DNA of 64,000 nucleotides from Betaproteobacteria bacterium HGW-Betaproteobacteria-16 (lineage in GTDB: Bacteria; Pseudomonadota; Gammaproteobacteria; Burkholderiales; Burkholderiaceae_C), in contig PHCQ01000023.1 in assembly GCA_002840835.1 (NCBI GenBank), positions 1 through 64,000 of the forward strand, written 5' to 3'. A program made the position numbers and the translations under genes. The notes below the pieces were generated by a model. It did no database searches and was not told where the DNA came from. It saw only the letters and a program-made list of their open reading frames with translations. Position 1 is the stretch's first letter; every line of letters starts with the position of its first letter. Below are positions 27,390-36,323 of this stretch, one piece after another.

Positions 27390-28082
27390 ATGCGGTACCT
27401 GCTCGCTTTCATCATCGTCGCCGCAGGCCTTGCCGTGTGGGGGGTGCACAGCGGCCGCATCGTGGTGCCGCCACACTGGAACCCCTGGGCGCCGCTCGAC
27501 GTATCGTCGCCCCCCAACATGTTCACCCGCTTCAAGTTGCAGCGCGCGGCGGCCGACCCGCCACTGTGTCTTGCGGCGCTGGCCGCCTCGGGCCTGACCC
27601 ACACCGCCGTGCCGGACAACGACACCGCCGACGGCTGCGGCTGGCGCAGCGCCGTGCGGGTGGACGACGCGCGCTTCGCCCCAGCGTTCACGCTGACCTG
27701 CAGCGCGGCCCTGTCGCTGGCCATGTGGGAGCGCCATACGTTGCAGCCGGTGGCCCAGCTGCATTTCAACCAGCCCGTCACGCGCATCGAACACTTCGGC
27801 AGCTATGCCTGCCGCAACGTGCGCGGCGCGGGCGGTGAAGGTGCCCGACGCAGCCAGCACGCCTCCGCCAACGCCTTCGACGTGGCCGGGTTTCGCCTGG
27901 AAAGCGATCGGCGCATCAGCCTGGTCAACCACTGGAACAGCGAAGGACCCGAAGCGCCCTTCCTGCGGGAAGTGCGCGATGGCGCCTGCCGTTTCTTCAA
28001 GGGCACGCTCGGCCCCGACTACAACGCGGCCCATCGCGACCACTTTCATCTGGACCAAGGGCCCTACCGCATCTGCCGATAG
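27390..28082 (+). CDS. Extensin-like domain protein
   Basis: The product (about 231 residues; a GTG directly before the ATG is also possible) has an N-terminal membrane anchor (about residues 3-22) and an extensin-like C-terminal domain (PF06904 type): CLAALAASG, CAALSL..W, SYACRNV and RRSQHASANAFDVAGFRL. The last region and HRDHFHLDQG resemble the metal-binding motifs of D-Ala-D-Ala carboxypeptidases, so a cell-wall role in the periplasm is likely. It lies 27 bases after the amidotransferase gene. Confidence 0.8.
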   Translation: MRYLLAFIIVAAGLAVWGVHSGRIVVPPHWNPWAPLDVSSPPNMFTRFKLQRAAADPPLCLAALAASGLTHTAVPDNDTADGCGWRSAVRVDDARFAPAFTLTCSAALSLAMWERHTLQPVAQLHFNQPVTRIEHFGSYACRNVRGAGGEGARRSQHASANAFDVAGFRLESDRRISLVNHWNSEGPEAPFLREVRDGACRFFKGTLGPDYNAAHRDHFHLDQGPYRICR

Positions 28083-28226
28083 GACAGGCCCGCGCGGACG
28101 AACGCGTCGATGCCCTAGGGCCAACCCTGATACCCCCGTGACCCATCGGATGCCGGTCACGGACTATCATGGCCCGGCGCCCCTTGCCGGGGCCACCGGT
28201 TCACATCACAAACAGGAGACACCAAC

Positions 28227-29246
28227 ATGCAGAGACGCCAACTGATTGCCGGCGGCATTGCCGCAGCCGCCTTGCCCTCGTTCACGTTTGCCCAGGGCCT
28301 TGAGAAGCCCAAGGCCACCATCGCGGTGGGTGGCAAGAACCTCTTCTACTACCTGCCGCTGACCATCGCCGAGCAGCTGGGCTACTTCAAGGACGAAGGC
28401 CTGGACATGACCATCGTCGATTTTGCTGGCGGCTCGCGCGCACTCGCTGCGGTGGTGGGTGGCAGTGCCGACGTGGTCTCTGGCGCGTTCGAGCACACGG
28501 TCAACATGCAGTTCAAGGGCCAGCCCATGCGCGCCTTTGTGCTGCAGGGCGCAGCACCGCAGATCGTGCTGGGCTACAACCCCAAGACCATGCCCAACTT
28601 CAAGGGCGTGGCCGACCTCAAGGGCAAGAAGATCGGTGTGACCGCACCGGGCAGTTCCACCAACGTAATGGCCAATTTTGCGCTGGCCAAGGTGGGCCTG
28701 AAGCCGAGTGATGTGAGCTTTGTGGGCGTGGGCGCCAGCAGTGGCGCGGTGGCCGCCATGCGTTCGGGCCAGATTGACGCCATGAGCAACCTCGACCCGG
28801 TGATCACACTGCTGCAGCGCTCGGGCGATCTCAAGATCATCTCGGACACCCGCATCGTCAGTGAAGCAGAGAAGGTGTTTGGCGGCCCCATGCCCGGTGG
28901 CTGCCTGTACTGCCCACAGTCCTTCATCGACAAGAACCCCAACACCGTGCAGGCGATGACCAACGCCATGGTGCGCGCCAACAAGTGGATCCAGCAGGCC
29001 GGACCGGGCGACATCATCAAGGTGGTGCCAGAGAGCTACCTGCTGGGCGACCGCTCCATCTACATCGACGGCTTCCTGGCCGCACAGAAAGCCCTGTCGC
29101 CCGACGGCAGGTTCCCTGCCAAGGGTGCTGACACGGCTTTCAAGGCGCTGGCCAGTGTGGATGCCAAATTGGCCGAGGCCAAGCTGGATCTCGATGCGGT
29201 CTACACCAACGCTTTCGCCCAGAAAGCCAATAAAAAATACAGCTGA
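28227..29246 (+). CDS. ABC transporter substrate-binding protein, NMT1/SsuA type
   Basis: The 339-residue precursor has a signal sequence beginning MQRRQLIAGG and ending TFAQ, then the NMT1/SsuA-like fold (YYLPLTIAEQLGYFKDEGLD, GSADVVSGAFEH, VTAPGSSTNVM, GQIDAMSNLDPV). It would capture a small anionic or aromatic ligand in the periplasm; nitrate, sulfonate, taurine and pyrimidine-precursor binders all share the fold, so the ligand is open. ATPase and permease genes follow. Confidence 0.85.
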   Translation: MQRRQLIAGGIAAAALPSFTFAQGLEKPKATIAVGGKNLFYYLPLTIAEQLGYFKDEGLDMTIVDFAGGSRALAAVVGGSADVVSGAFEHTVNMQFKGQPMRAFVLQGAAPQIVLGYNPKTMPNFKGVADLKGKKIGVTAPGSSTNVMANFALAKVGLKPSDVSFVGVGASSGAVAAMRSGQIDAMSNLDPVITLLQRSGDLKIISDTRIVSEAEKVFGGPMPGGCLYCPQSFIDKNPNTVQAMTNAMVRANKWIQQAGPGDIIKVVPESYLLGDRSIYIDGFLAAQKALSPDGRFPAKGADTAFKALASVDAKLAEAKLDLDAVYTNAFAQKANKKYS

Positions 29247-29332
29247 CCCCCCGCGCCGGCCCTTTGGGGCCATCACCCCCCTGGAAGGGGGACGACACCT
29301 GAGGCCCGGCGAAGCCGGTTCCTCGGTATCCC
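29246..29332 (+). repeat. Intergenic palindromic repeat, REP-C copy 2
   Basis: Same layout as 26344-26427 (CCCCCCGCGCCGG, CACCCCCCTGGAAGGGGG, CCCGGCGAAGCCGG, CGGTATC). It separates the substrate-binding gene from the rest of its own transporter operon, so it could lower downstream expression. Confidence 0.75.
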
Positions 29333-29375
29333 TTGAATAGGTATGGGCGCGCCGACTTTTGTTCTATTGATATCC

Positions 29376-30191
29376 ATGAACACTCCAGCCATCGAACTGC
29401 AGGACGTCGCCTGCACCTTCATCAGCAAGGACGCGCCCGGCCAGCGTTACACCGCCGTGGAGAACGTGTCGCTGACCGTGGGCGCAGGGGAGTTTGTGAG
29501 CGTGGTGGGCCCCACCGGCTGTGGCAAGAGCACGCTGCTCAACGTGGCGGCCGGGCTGCTGACGCCCAGCAAAGGGACGGTGCGCATTTTTGGCGAGCCC
29601 CTCACCGACATCAATGCCCGCGCCGGCTACATGTTCCAGACCGAGAGCCTCATGCCCTGGCGCACGGCGATGGACAACGTGCTGGCCGGCCTGCAGTTCC
29701 GGGGCGTGCCCGACGCCGATGCGCGCCAGCAGGCCGGCGACTGGCTGCGCCGTGTGGGCCTGGGCGGCTTCGGCGACCGTTACCCGCACCAGATGAGCGG
29801 CGGCATGCGCAAGCGCGCCAGCCTGGCGCAGACCCTGGTGCTGGACCCGGACATCATCCTGATGGACGAGCCGTTCTCCGCACTCGACATCCAGACCCGG
29901 CAGCTGATGGAAAACGAGGTACTGGAGCTGTGGCAGAGCAAAAAAAAGGCCGTGCTGTTCATCACCCACGACCTCGATGAAGCCATCGCCATGAGTGACC
30001 GCGTGGTGGTGCTCAGCGCCGGTCCGGCCAGCCACCCGATTGGTGAGTTCCACATCGACATCGAACGCCCGCGCGACGTGGCCGAGGTGAAGGCCACGCC
30101 ACGGTTCATGGAGCTGCATGCCGCCATCTGGAGCGTGATGCGCGAAGAAGTGCTCAAGGGCTACCAGCAGCAACTGCTGAAAGCCGCCTGA
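29376..30191 (+). CDS. ABC transporter ATP-binding protein
   Basis: The 271-residue ATPase has Walker A GPTGCGKS (residues 45-52), the Q-loop in FQTESLMPW, the signature MSGGM, Walker B IILMDEP and the switch His in FITHDLDEA. It belongs to the SsuB/TauB/NrtD group and powers the importer with the permease 30 bases downstream. The ATG at 29376 fits the family start. Confidence 0.92.
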   Translation: MNTPAIELQDVACTFISKDAPGQRYTAVENVSLTVGAGEFVSVVGPTGCGKSTLLNVAAGLLTPSKGTVRIFGEPLTDINARAGYMFQTESLMPWRTAMDNVLAGLQFRGVPDADARQQAGDWLRRVGLGGFGDRYPHQMSGGMRKRASLAQTLVLDPDIILMDEPFSALDIQTRQLMENEVLELWQSKKKAVLFITHDLDEAIAMSDRVVVLSAGPASHPIGEFHIDIERPRDVAEVKATPRFMELHAAIWSVMREEVLKGYQQQLLKAA

Positions 30192-30220
30192 CGCGCGGCA
30201 CAGAAGAAGAAACCGAAACC

Positions 30221-31048
30221 ATGTGGAACCTGATCAAACCCCGCGCGGCCACACTGCGCTTCTGGCAGTTCGGCATTCTTGTGCTGCTGTTCGTGTTCTG
30301 GCACGTGATGACAAAGCCGGGCCTGGTGCCCACCTTCATGTTTGACAACGACCGCCAGGCCGCCTTCTTCTTCGGCGAGCCGCTGAAGATCTTTGAACGC
30401 ATCTGGGTCTGGTTCGTCACCGAGGCCGACATCTACAAGCACCTGTGGGTGACACTGGCGGAAACGGTGATGGCGTTTGCCATTGGTGCCGGTGCCGGTC
30501 TGGGTGGCGGCCTGTGGTTGGCGCTCAGCCCCATGGCATCTGCCATCCTGGAGCCCTACATCAAGGCCTTCAACTCCATGCCCCGCATCATCCTGGCGCC
30601 CATCTTCGCGGTGTGGTTCGGCCTGGGCATGGGGTCCAAGGTGGCGCTGGGTGTGACGCTGGTGTTCTTCATCGTCTTCTTCAACGTCTACCAGGGCGTG
30701 AAGGAAGTAAGCCCGGTTGTGCTGGCCAATGCGCGCATGCTGGGCGCCAACCGCAAGCAGTTGCTTCGCCACGTGTACCTGCCCAGCGCCACCAGCTGGG
30801 TGTTCAGTTCGCTGCACACCAGCGTGGGCCTGGCCTTTGTGGGCGCGGTGGTGGGCGAGTACCTGGGCTCGTCCCAAGGCGTGGGCTACCTGATCCTGCA
30901 GGCCGAGGGCCAGTTCGACATCAACACCGTGATGGCCGGCATCCTGGTGCTGACCACCTTCGCGCTGGTGCTCGACGCCGCCGTGGGGCGCATTGAAAAG
31001 CACCTGATGAAGTGGCAGCCCAAGGCGGGGGAGACGGAGAGGCTCTGA
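30221..31048 (+). CDS. ABC transporter permease, SsuC/TauC type
   Basis: The 275-residue protein has about six membrane segments and the EAA loop in the cytoplasmic region (LLRHVYLPSATSWVFSSLHT; preceding GANRKQ). It completes the importer with the two preceding genes. The ligand remains unknown. Confidence 0.9.
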   Translation: MWNLIKPRAATLRFWQFGILVLLFVFWHVMTKPGLVPTFMFDNDRQAAFFFGEPLKIFERIWVWFVTEADIYKHLWVTLAETVMAFAIGAGAGLGGGLWLALSPMASAILEPYIKAFNSMPRIILAPIFAVWFGLGMGSKVALGVTLVFFIVFFNVYQGVKEVSPVVLANARMLGANRKQLLRHVYLPSATSWVFSSLHTSVGLAFVGAVVGEYLGSSQGVGYLILQAEGQFDINTVMAGILVLTTFALVLDAAVGRIEKHLMKWQPKAGETERL

Positions 31049-31069
31049 ACAGCCAGGTGCCGGCTGGTC

Positions 31070-32005
31070 TCAATCGCGCGTCCGGCCGGATGGAGGGCGA
31101 CCCTCCTGTGACCCTTCCCCGCAGGTCTCCTGCACCACCCGCCGCAGCCACACATGCGCTGCATCTGCCTGGAACCGGGGATGCCAGAACAGGGAAATGG
31201 TGAGGGACGGCGTGGCGAAGGGCAGCGCGAAACTGTGCAGCCCCAAGCGCAGGTTCTGCGTGTGGCGTTCGGGCACACAGGCGATCAGGTCGGTGCCGCG
31301 CGCGATCGCAAGCGCGGCCACAAAGCCGCCCGCCATGGCAACCACGTTGCGCTGGAGCGAGAGTGCAGCCAATGCTTCGTCGACGGGTCCGCCGGCTTCG
31401 CCACGGCGCGAGATGCCGACGTGCCGCGCTTGTGCGAAGCGATCGACGGCGACCTTCTTCAGGCGCGCCAGGGGGTGATCCTGACGCACCACACCGATCC
31501 ATTGGTCACGAAACAGCGCCTGAGTGCGGATTTCTGGCCCCATGGCGGTGCCGAGCACACCGGTCTCCAGATCGACTGCGCCTTCGCGCAGCGGGGTGCT
31601 GGCTTTGTCGGGCTTGGACAGGAAACAAAGTCGCACGCCCGGCGCCTCTGCTGCCACTCGCTCGATGAGTGACGCCCCGAAGTTTTCCACGAACCCGTCG
31701 CTGCTGCGGAATGTGAAGGTGCGCACCAACTCCCCCAGCTTCAGCGCCTGCAGCGGACGCAAGACCGAATCGATCTCCTGCACCAGCGGGCCGATGCGCT
31801 CGCGCAACTCCAGGGCGCGCGGCGTGGGCACGAGGCTGCGCCCGGCTCGCACCAGCAGTGGATCGCCCGTGGTTTCTCGCAAGCGGGCCAGCGCGCGGCT
31901 CATGGCGGAGGGGCTGAGCTGGAGCCGCCTGGCGGCGCGGGCCACATTCTGTTCGGCCAGCAGAACGTCCAGTGTGAGCAGGAGATTGAAGTCGGGCAAG
32001 GACAT
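31070..32005 (-). CDS. LysR-family transcriptional regulator
   Basis: The 311-residue protein starts MSLPDFNLLLTLDVLLAEQN and has the LysR winged helix (ARAARRLQLSPSAMSRALARL) and a C-terminal effector domain of the NodD/SyrM-like kind. The ATG at 32005 is chosen over upstream starts because the LysR motif begins there. It is divergent from an MFS transporter with 130 bases between, which is its probable target. The last dozen residues are a polar extension. Confidence 0.88.
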   Translation of the reverse strand: MSLPDFNLLLTLDVLLAEQNVARAARRLQLSPSAMSRALARLRETTGDPLLVRAGRSLVPTPRALELRERIGPLVQEIDSVLRPLQALKLGELVRTFTFRSSDGFVENFGASLIERVAAEAPGVRLCFLSKPDKASTPLREGAVDLETGVLGTAMGPEIRTQALFRDQWIGVVRQDHPLARLKKVAVDRFAQARHVGISRRGEAGGPVDEALAALSLQRNVVAMAGGFVAALAIARGTDLIACVPERHTQNLRLGLHSFALPFATPSLTISLFWHPRFQADAAHVWLRRVVQETCGEGSQEGRPPSGRTRD

Positions 32006-32135
32006 CCCGGCAACATAGCACTTTCGCTCTGCTGATGTGGCGTTGCATGCACTTGTGAAGTGCAACCCGCGCGTCTTCCGCCATGCGCGCCCGCTGCCTA
32101 GCATCGGGTCTTCCCTTTGGCTGGAGTCGAAAACC

Positions 32136-33467
32136 ATGTCCCGTCCCGAACCCTTTACCTTGGCGCAAGCCACCGACAACACCGCCGCTGCTGCACCCGT
32201 ACGGCCGTCGCTGCGCGGTGTGCTCATCAGCCTGTCGATCGCAATGCTGCTGTCGTCGCTGAGCACCAGCATCGCCAATGTCGCCCTGCCCGCTCTGGTG
32301 CAGGCGTTTGCCGCGCCGTTCCAGGCCGTGCAATGGGTGGTGATCGCCTACCTGATGACGATCACCTTGGTGATCGTGAGTGTGGGCCGGCTGGGCGATG
32401 CCGTGGGCCGTCGGCGCTTGATGCTGGTCGGACTGGCCTTGTTCACACTGGCCTCGGTGGCCTGCGGCTTGTCTCTCAACCTGTGGCAGTTGATCGCAGC
32501 CCGGGTACTGCAGGGCCTGGGCGCCGCCATCATGATGGCACTCACCCTGGCGCTGGTGAGCGAGTGGGTGCCCAAAGACAGGACAGGCAGCGCGATGGGC
32601 TTGATGGGAACCCTGACGGCCACGGGCACGGCCTTGGGTCCCACCCTTGGCGGGCTGCTGATCGGCACCTGGGGCTGGCAGGCGATCTTCTGGGTGCAGG
32701 TGCCTCTGGGCCTGGCAGCGCTGGCCCTGGCATTCCGCCATCTGCCAACCGACGCAGTGCCTGCCCCACCGGCAGCGCGGCTCGACCATCTGGGCGCGGT
32801 GCTGCAAGCACTCAGGCTTCCCCGCGTGGCAGCTGGTCTGGCCATCAGCATGCTGGCGACCGCAGTGGTGATGGCGACCCTGGTGGTGGGACCGTTTTAC
32901 CTGGTTGGTGCGCTCGCGCTGGATGCGATGCATATGGGGATCGTCATGTCTGTGGGTCCTGCCGTGGCAGCACTGACCGGCGCACCGGCCGGCCGGCTGG
33001 TGGATCGCCTGGGTGCGCACCGCATGGGTATGGCTGGGCTCGGGATCATGGTGTTGGGCTCGGTTTCTCTGCCCTTCACGGCTTCTGTATGGGGTGTGGT
33101 TGGCTATGCCGCCGCGTTGGCGCTCATCACTGCTGGCTATGCCACGGTGCAGACAGCCAACAACACGGCAGTGATGGCCTGCGCCAGGGCAGACCAACGT
33201 GGGCTGGTATCCGGCCTGCTCAACCTGTCGCGCAACCTGGGGCTGATCATGGGCGCATCTGCCATGGGCGCGGTATTTCAGTTCGGCGCGTCTAGCGCAC
33301 TGGGCGCGGGCGCCGATGCTCAAGCGTTGGCCGCAGGCTTGCGTCTCACGTTCTTTCTGGCGGCGGCGCTCGTCATGTTGGCGGGTGCTCTCTTGATGCT
33401 GAGTGGCGTGGCATCCCGTCGCCAGGCGGAGCCGATCCACCAGCAAAACGCGAATTCCGTGGGTTGA
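32136..33467 (+). CDS. MFS drug-efflux transporter, EmrB/QacA-like
   Basis: The 443-residue protein has 12-14 hydrophobic segments. Family motifs include SLSTSIANVALPALVQAF near the start, VSVGRLGDAVGRRRLML (motif A) and GTALGPTLGGLL (motif C of antiporters). It probably exports toxic compounds using the proton gradient. The ATG at 32136 follows GGAG. It diverges from the LysR gene. Confidence 0.87.
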   Translation: MSRPEPFTLAQATDNTAAAAPVRPSLRGVLISLSIAMLLSSLSTSIANVALPALVQAFAAPFQAVQWVVIAYLMTITLVIVSVGRLGDAVGRRRLMLVGLALFTLASVACGLSLNLWQLIAARVLQGLGAAIMMALTLALVSEWVPKDRTGSAMGLMGTLTATGTALGPTLGGLLIGTWGWQAIFWVQVPLGLAALALAFRHLPTDAVPAPPAARLDHLGAVLQALRLPRVAAGLAISMLATAVVMATLVVGPFYLVGALALDAMHMGIVMSVGPAVAALTGAPAGRLVDRLGAHRMGMAGLGIMVLGSVSLPFTASVWGVVGYAAALALITAGYATVQTANNTAVMACARADQRGLVSGLLNLSRNLGLIMGASAMGAVFQFGASSALGAGADAQALAAGLRLTFFLAAALVMLAGALLMLSGVASRRQAEPIHQQNANSVG

Positions 33468-33890
33468 TCAAGTGAGCAAAGCCATGGCGTGGGCGAGCGC
33501 GTAGACGCCACAGATCAGCGAAGAGACGATCATGAAGCGTGTTCGCATCGACGCCATCACCGGCGCAAGCAGCAGCGGCACAAGGGCCCTCACCGCATAG
33601 ATGGCGGTGATGGCCATGAGCGCTGCCTGTGGCATGGGCAGTGCGGGAAAGTGACCGCCCGCCGTCATGGCGTAGGCGCCAAACAGGCTCAAGCCCGTGG
33701 CAATGGCCAGCGTGACCAGCGTGGGCCATGGGTGGCGGCGTTCGGCCATGCGTGCCATGGCTTCGCCCGCGCCAAAGAACCGGTACCAGGCAGGGCCACC
33801 CAGCACGATGCCGACATGCAATGCGGCTGCCAGGAAGTCCAGCCCGGCGGCCCAGACCCAGGTGCTCACCGGGCCACCCGCGGTGCTCAT
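33468..33890 (-). CDS. Hypothetical four-helix membrane protein
   Basis: The 140-residue protein has four hydrophobic helices (about residues 10-32, 52-75, 82-105 and 115-137). The sequence GAGEAMARMAERRHPWPT joins the first two. It overlaps the TetR gene (ATGA), so it is the last gene of a three-gene operon and is probably under that regulator. No known family is recognised. Confidence 0.7.
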   Translation of the reverse strand: MSTAGGPVSTWVWAAGLDFLAAALHVGIVLGGPAWYRFFGAGEAMARMAERRHPWPTLVTLAIATGLSLFGAYAMTAGGHFPALPMPQAALMAITAIYAVRALVPLLLAPVMASMRTRFMIVSSLICGVYALAHAMALLT

Positions 33891-34435
33891 GAAGGGTTCC
33901 GCATGTTGGCGAACGCCATGGTGTGCAGCGCATGGTCCATCTGCACGGCATCTGCAGGTGAGATGAAATCCTGCAGGTGCTGCATGCCGACCAGTTGTGC
34001 ATAAGCCATCTTGGCCAGCAGCGCAGCGTGCGCGTCGGAGGCACCCATGCGCTGGGCCAGGTCCACCAGGTACGCCAGACGCTGTGCATCCACCTCACGC
34101 ACGGTGGCGGCCACTTCGGCATGGCTGTTGGCCCAGGCTCGCATGGCCACTTCGGGGCGCATGTCCTTCAGGTAGACCAGTTCGCTCAATCGCTGGCTGC
34201 GAGCATGTGGATCATCGATGCCCGCCACCGCATGAATGAGCTGCTGTGTGTAGGTGGTCTTCCAGTATTCGAGCAGGGCGCTGACGTAGGCGGCATGGTG
34301 CTTGAAGTGGTGATAGAACGAACCCTTGGTGACACCCAGCACTTTGCACAAGGTGTCGATCTTCAGATGCTGGGGCCCTTCGGTGCTCAGCAGTTGCAGC
34401 CCTTGTTCCAGCCAGTGGGTGCGGCTCAGTTGCAT
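33887..34435 (-). CDS. TetR-family transcriptional regulator
   Basis: The 182-residue protein has a TetR helix-turn-helix (LKIDTLCKVLGVTKGSFYHHFKHH) and an all-helical ligand domain. It starts at 34435, seven bases after the DUF6463-like gene stop. A palindrome of TetR type lies in front of the operon at 34866-34884, so autoregulation is likely. The inducer is unknown. Confidence 0.87.
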   Translation of the reverse strand: MQLSRTHWLEQGLQLLSTEGPQHLKIDTLCKVLGVTKGSFYHHFKHHAAYVSALLEYWKTTYTQQLIHAVAGIDDPHARSQRLSELVYLKDMRPEVAMRAWANSHAEVAATVREVDAQRLAYLVDLAQRMGASDAHAALLAKMAYAQLVGMQHLQDFISPADAVQMDHALHTMAFANMRNPS

Positions 34436-34442
34436 GGCAACC

Positions 34443-34826
34443 TCATGTCGGGTTGAGCGCGGTGCCGGGCGGCAGGGCGATGCGCAAGCCCAGTGGCATG
34501 AACAACCAGGCCCCGGAGATGGGCAGCACATAGGCCACCAGCACACCCGTGGCGAGCAAGGCCCACCCCAATGCCGGGGGCAACGACCCGAACTGTTGCA
34601 GCCACTGCTGCATGAGCCAGCCCAGTGCGATCCAGCCCAGGCCGGCCACCTGAAACCACAGCACCGCGAAGCGGTCCATGTGCAGGGTGTCCGCGCCCTC
34701 AATGCTGTGCCACCAGCCGGCGTGGTGCCAGGCCGCCAGGATGTCCCAGCCCAGGATGAGTCCGATGCCGCAATGAATGATTCCGATCGCCACCAGCAAC
34801 CAGCCGGCTTTTTGGTATGCCCACAT
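34443..34826 (-). CDS. DUF6463-like small membrane protein
   Basis: The 127-residue protein has four hydrophobic segments starting AGWLLVAIGIIHCGIGL. This resembles the DUF6463 group of small inner-membrane proteins of unknown function. The ATG at 34826 has AGGAGCG upstream; an in-frame upstream start lies inside the operator and is unlikely. First gene of the TetR operon. Confidence 0.65.
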   Translation of the reverse strand: MWAYQKAGWLLVAIGIIHCGIGLILGWDILAAWHHAGWWHSIEGADTLHMDRFAVLWFQVAGLGWIALGWLMQQWLQQFGSLPPALGWALLATGVLVAYVLPISGAWLFMPLGLRIALPPGTALNPT

Positions 34827-34865
34827 GAAACGCTCCTGTTGAAATTGCTTTGTGTCGCACAAAGA

Positions 34866-34884
34866 ATACCATACGGTTTGGTAT
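34866..34884. promoter_or_regulatory. TetR-type operator
   Basis: ATACCA-TACGGTT-TGGTAT is a perfect 6-base inverted repeat around seven bases, about 40 bases upstream of the operon that encodes a TetR protein. The size suits a TetR dimer. Confidence 0.65.
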
Positions 34885-34952
34885 GTTTTGGGGGATGTGC
34901 GATGGCAAGAACCGGCCAGGACGGCCACAGTCCACTCAAGGTGGTTGTGCAT

Positions 34953-35410
34953 CTGTTCGCAGTTGGGAGCAGCTGGCGTTCAGGGGCGCTCATGAAGGTG
35001 AAGCTCCGCAGGCGAACTCAGCCCACGCGGGTGGCGCAGTTGAAACCTCCAATGTCGCTTTAAGGCTGGGAGCGGTCGGTCGCACTTTGAGAGCGAAAGT
35101 TGGCGGCCGCCGATACCTGCCGTTCAGTGTTCGAGTGGCAGGTCGCCGTTCTTCTCACAGGTGACAAGGAAAGCCCCAGAGCCGCTCACGAGCCCACGAC
35201 GGCGTGCGGGGCACGAAGCGGGAACGGCCGCTGCGAGCTGGCTAGATGAAAGAGGGTGTGCACGAAGCGGTAGCGTAGGGGCGTGTCCCTTGCGCCTGGC
35301 AGCAGCCACTGCGTCTGCCGAGCACTTTGCGGCGGAGCACTGTGATGCCAAGCACCAGACGGTGCAGGCTGGCTGGTGCTGGTGGAAAGCCCTTTCCGGC
35401 AAGTCGCATT
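34953..35410. other. Non-coding stretch
   Basis: No recognisable gene. A plus-strand open frame at 35161-35442 has low-complexity Ala/Arg composition and no family and is not accepted. The segment around 35050-35110 looks like decayed repeat DNA. Confidence 0.4.
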
Positions 35411-35454
35411 TTTACCCGGATTTTATTGACTTAAAACTTTAACCCGGGTAAAAT
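35411..35454 (+). promoter_or_regulatory. Promoter with overlapping operator for GIY-YIG/marR operon
   Basis: TTGACT (35426-35431), a 17-base spacer and TAAAAT (35449-35454) form a near-ideal sigma-70 promoter. TTTACCCGG (35411-35419) and CCGGGTAAA (35444-35452) form an inverted repeat that brackets it, and TTAACCCGGGTAAA over the -10 is itself nearly palindromic. A repressor bound there would block transcription; the second gene of the operon is a MarR protein. Confidence 0.75.
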
Positions 35455-35628
35455 TCGCAGCATGGACCAAGTAGTGCGGCATTGGTGCCGACGCTCCTGA
35501 GCATGGTAAGGATCGTTGGCGTCGAATGGCCGGTAGCCATGGCACTGAAAGCGCGCTTCGCGCCTGGCAGGCTCGTTCTGAACCTGTCCTGCCGCACAGC
35601 CTCTGTGACTGTCACAAGGAAAGAAAAA

Positions 35629-35985
35629 ATGGACTCTTCCGCCAACCTGGCGTCGCGCTCAGCGCGGCGGGCTGCCGCGCGCCATGCGCGCGACAGCTTC
35701 CCGCCCATGGGCGTCTATGCCATCCGCGACCGAGCGAGCGGTCACCTGCTGCTCGGCGCGAGCCGCAACGTGCACGCGTCGCTGAATCGCGCTCGCTTTG
35801 AGCTGCGTATGGGCAAGCACGCGGACCGAGTGCTGCAGGCCGAGTGGAACCGCAGCGCCGCGGACGGACTCGCCTTCGAAGTGCTGGAACTCGTGAAGGA
35901 ACGCGAGGATGCGGACTTCGACTATGCGGGCGAACTGAAAGCACTGGAGCAGATCCACCGCGAACTGCAAGGACTGGCACCATGA
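35629..35985 (+). CDS. Small GIY-YIG nuclease-family protein with altered motif
   Basis: The 118-residue protein carries a compact GIY-YIG domain: GVYAIRD (residues 28-34) for the GIY strand, LLLGASRN (40-47) where YIG is replaced by LLG, then ASLNRARFELRMGKHADRVL with the conserved Arg region and a Glu in GELKALEQ (101-108) at the catalytic acid position. The N-terminus is basic and Ser/Ala-rich. AAGGAAAG precedes the ATG at 35629. It overlaps the MarR gene (ATGA). Whether it cuts DNA is uncertain given the altered motif. Confidence 0.75.
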   Translation: MDSSANLASRSARRAAARHARDSFPPMGVYAIRDRASGHLLLGASRNVHASLNRARFELRMGKHADRVLQAEWNRSAADGLAFEVLELVKEREDADFDYAGELKALEQIHRELQGLAP

Positions 35986-36323
35986 GCAAAGAAGCCTTGC
36001 AAGCCTGCGTGGATCAGCACCTGGAGCACGCAGCCTTGGTGTTCATGCTCGACAACGAGCTCGGCACCCATCACGGCCTGTCGTGGACCGACTTCGTGCT
36101 GCTGACGGTGCTGGATGCCGCCGGCGGCGCTGCGCACGCGACGGAGCTTGCACGCACCTTGCACACGCCGGCCTCGCACTTGCTTCTGCGGCTACTGCCG
36201 CTCGAGAAGACGGGGCTGGTGGAGCGCGCTGCAGATGGTGACGGCAAGCGCCGCGTCACGCTGCGCCCGCAAGGCCGGCGGCTGCTGTACGAGGCGCGGG
36301 ACACGGCCGCGAACACCTGTTAA
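35982..36323 (+). CDS. Short MarR-family regulator
   Basis: The 113-residue protein is a compact winged helix: FVLLTVLDAAGG, ATELARTLHTPASHLLLRLL as recognition helix and VERAADGDGKRRVTLRPQGR as wing. It is shorter than usual (about 140) and lacks a long C-terminal dimerisation helix. It is coupled to the GIY-YIG gene (ATGA), and the promoter in front of both carries a palindrome, so it probably represses its own operon. Confidence 0.8.
   Translation: MSKEALQACVDQHLEHAALVFMLDNELGTHHGLSWTDFVLLTVLDAAGGAAHATELARTLHTPASHLLLRLLPLEKTGLVERAADGDGKRRVTLRPQGRRLLYEARDTAANTC

Noticed and set aside
31506-33446. 646-codon open frame opposite the MFS/LysR region
   Set aside because: It crosses two real genes and their promoter on the opposite strand; very high Gln/His/Arg content.
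35161-35442. 93-codon open frame upstream of the GIY-YIG promoter
   Set aside because: Low-complexity composition, no ribosome-binding site, no family, and it runs into the promoter of the next operon.
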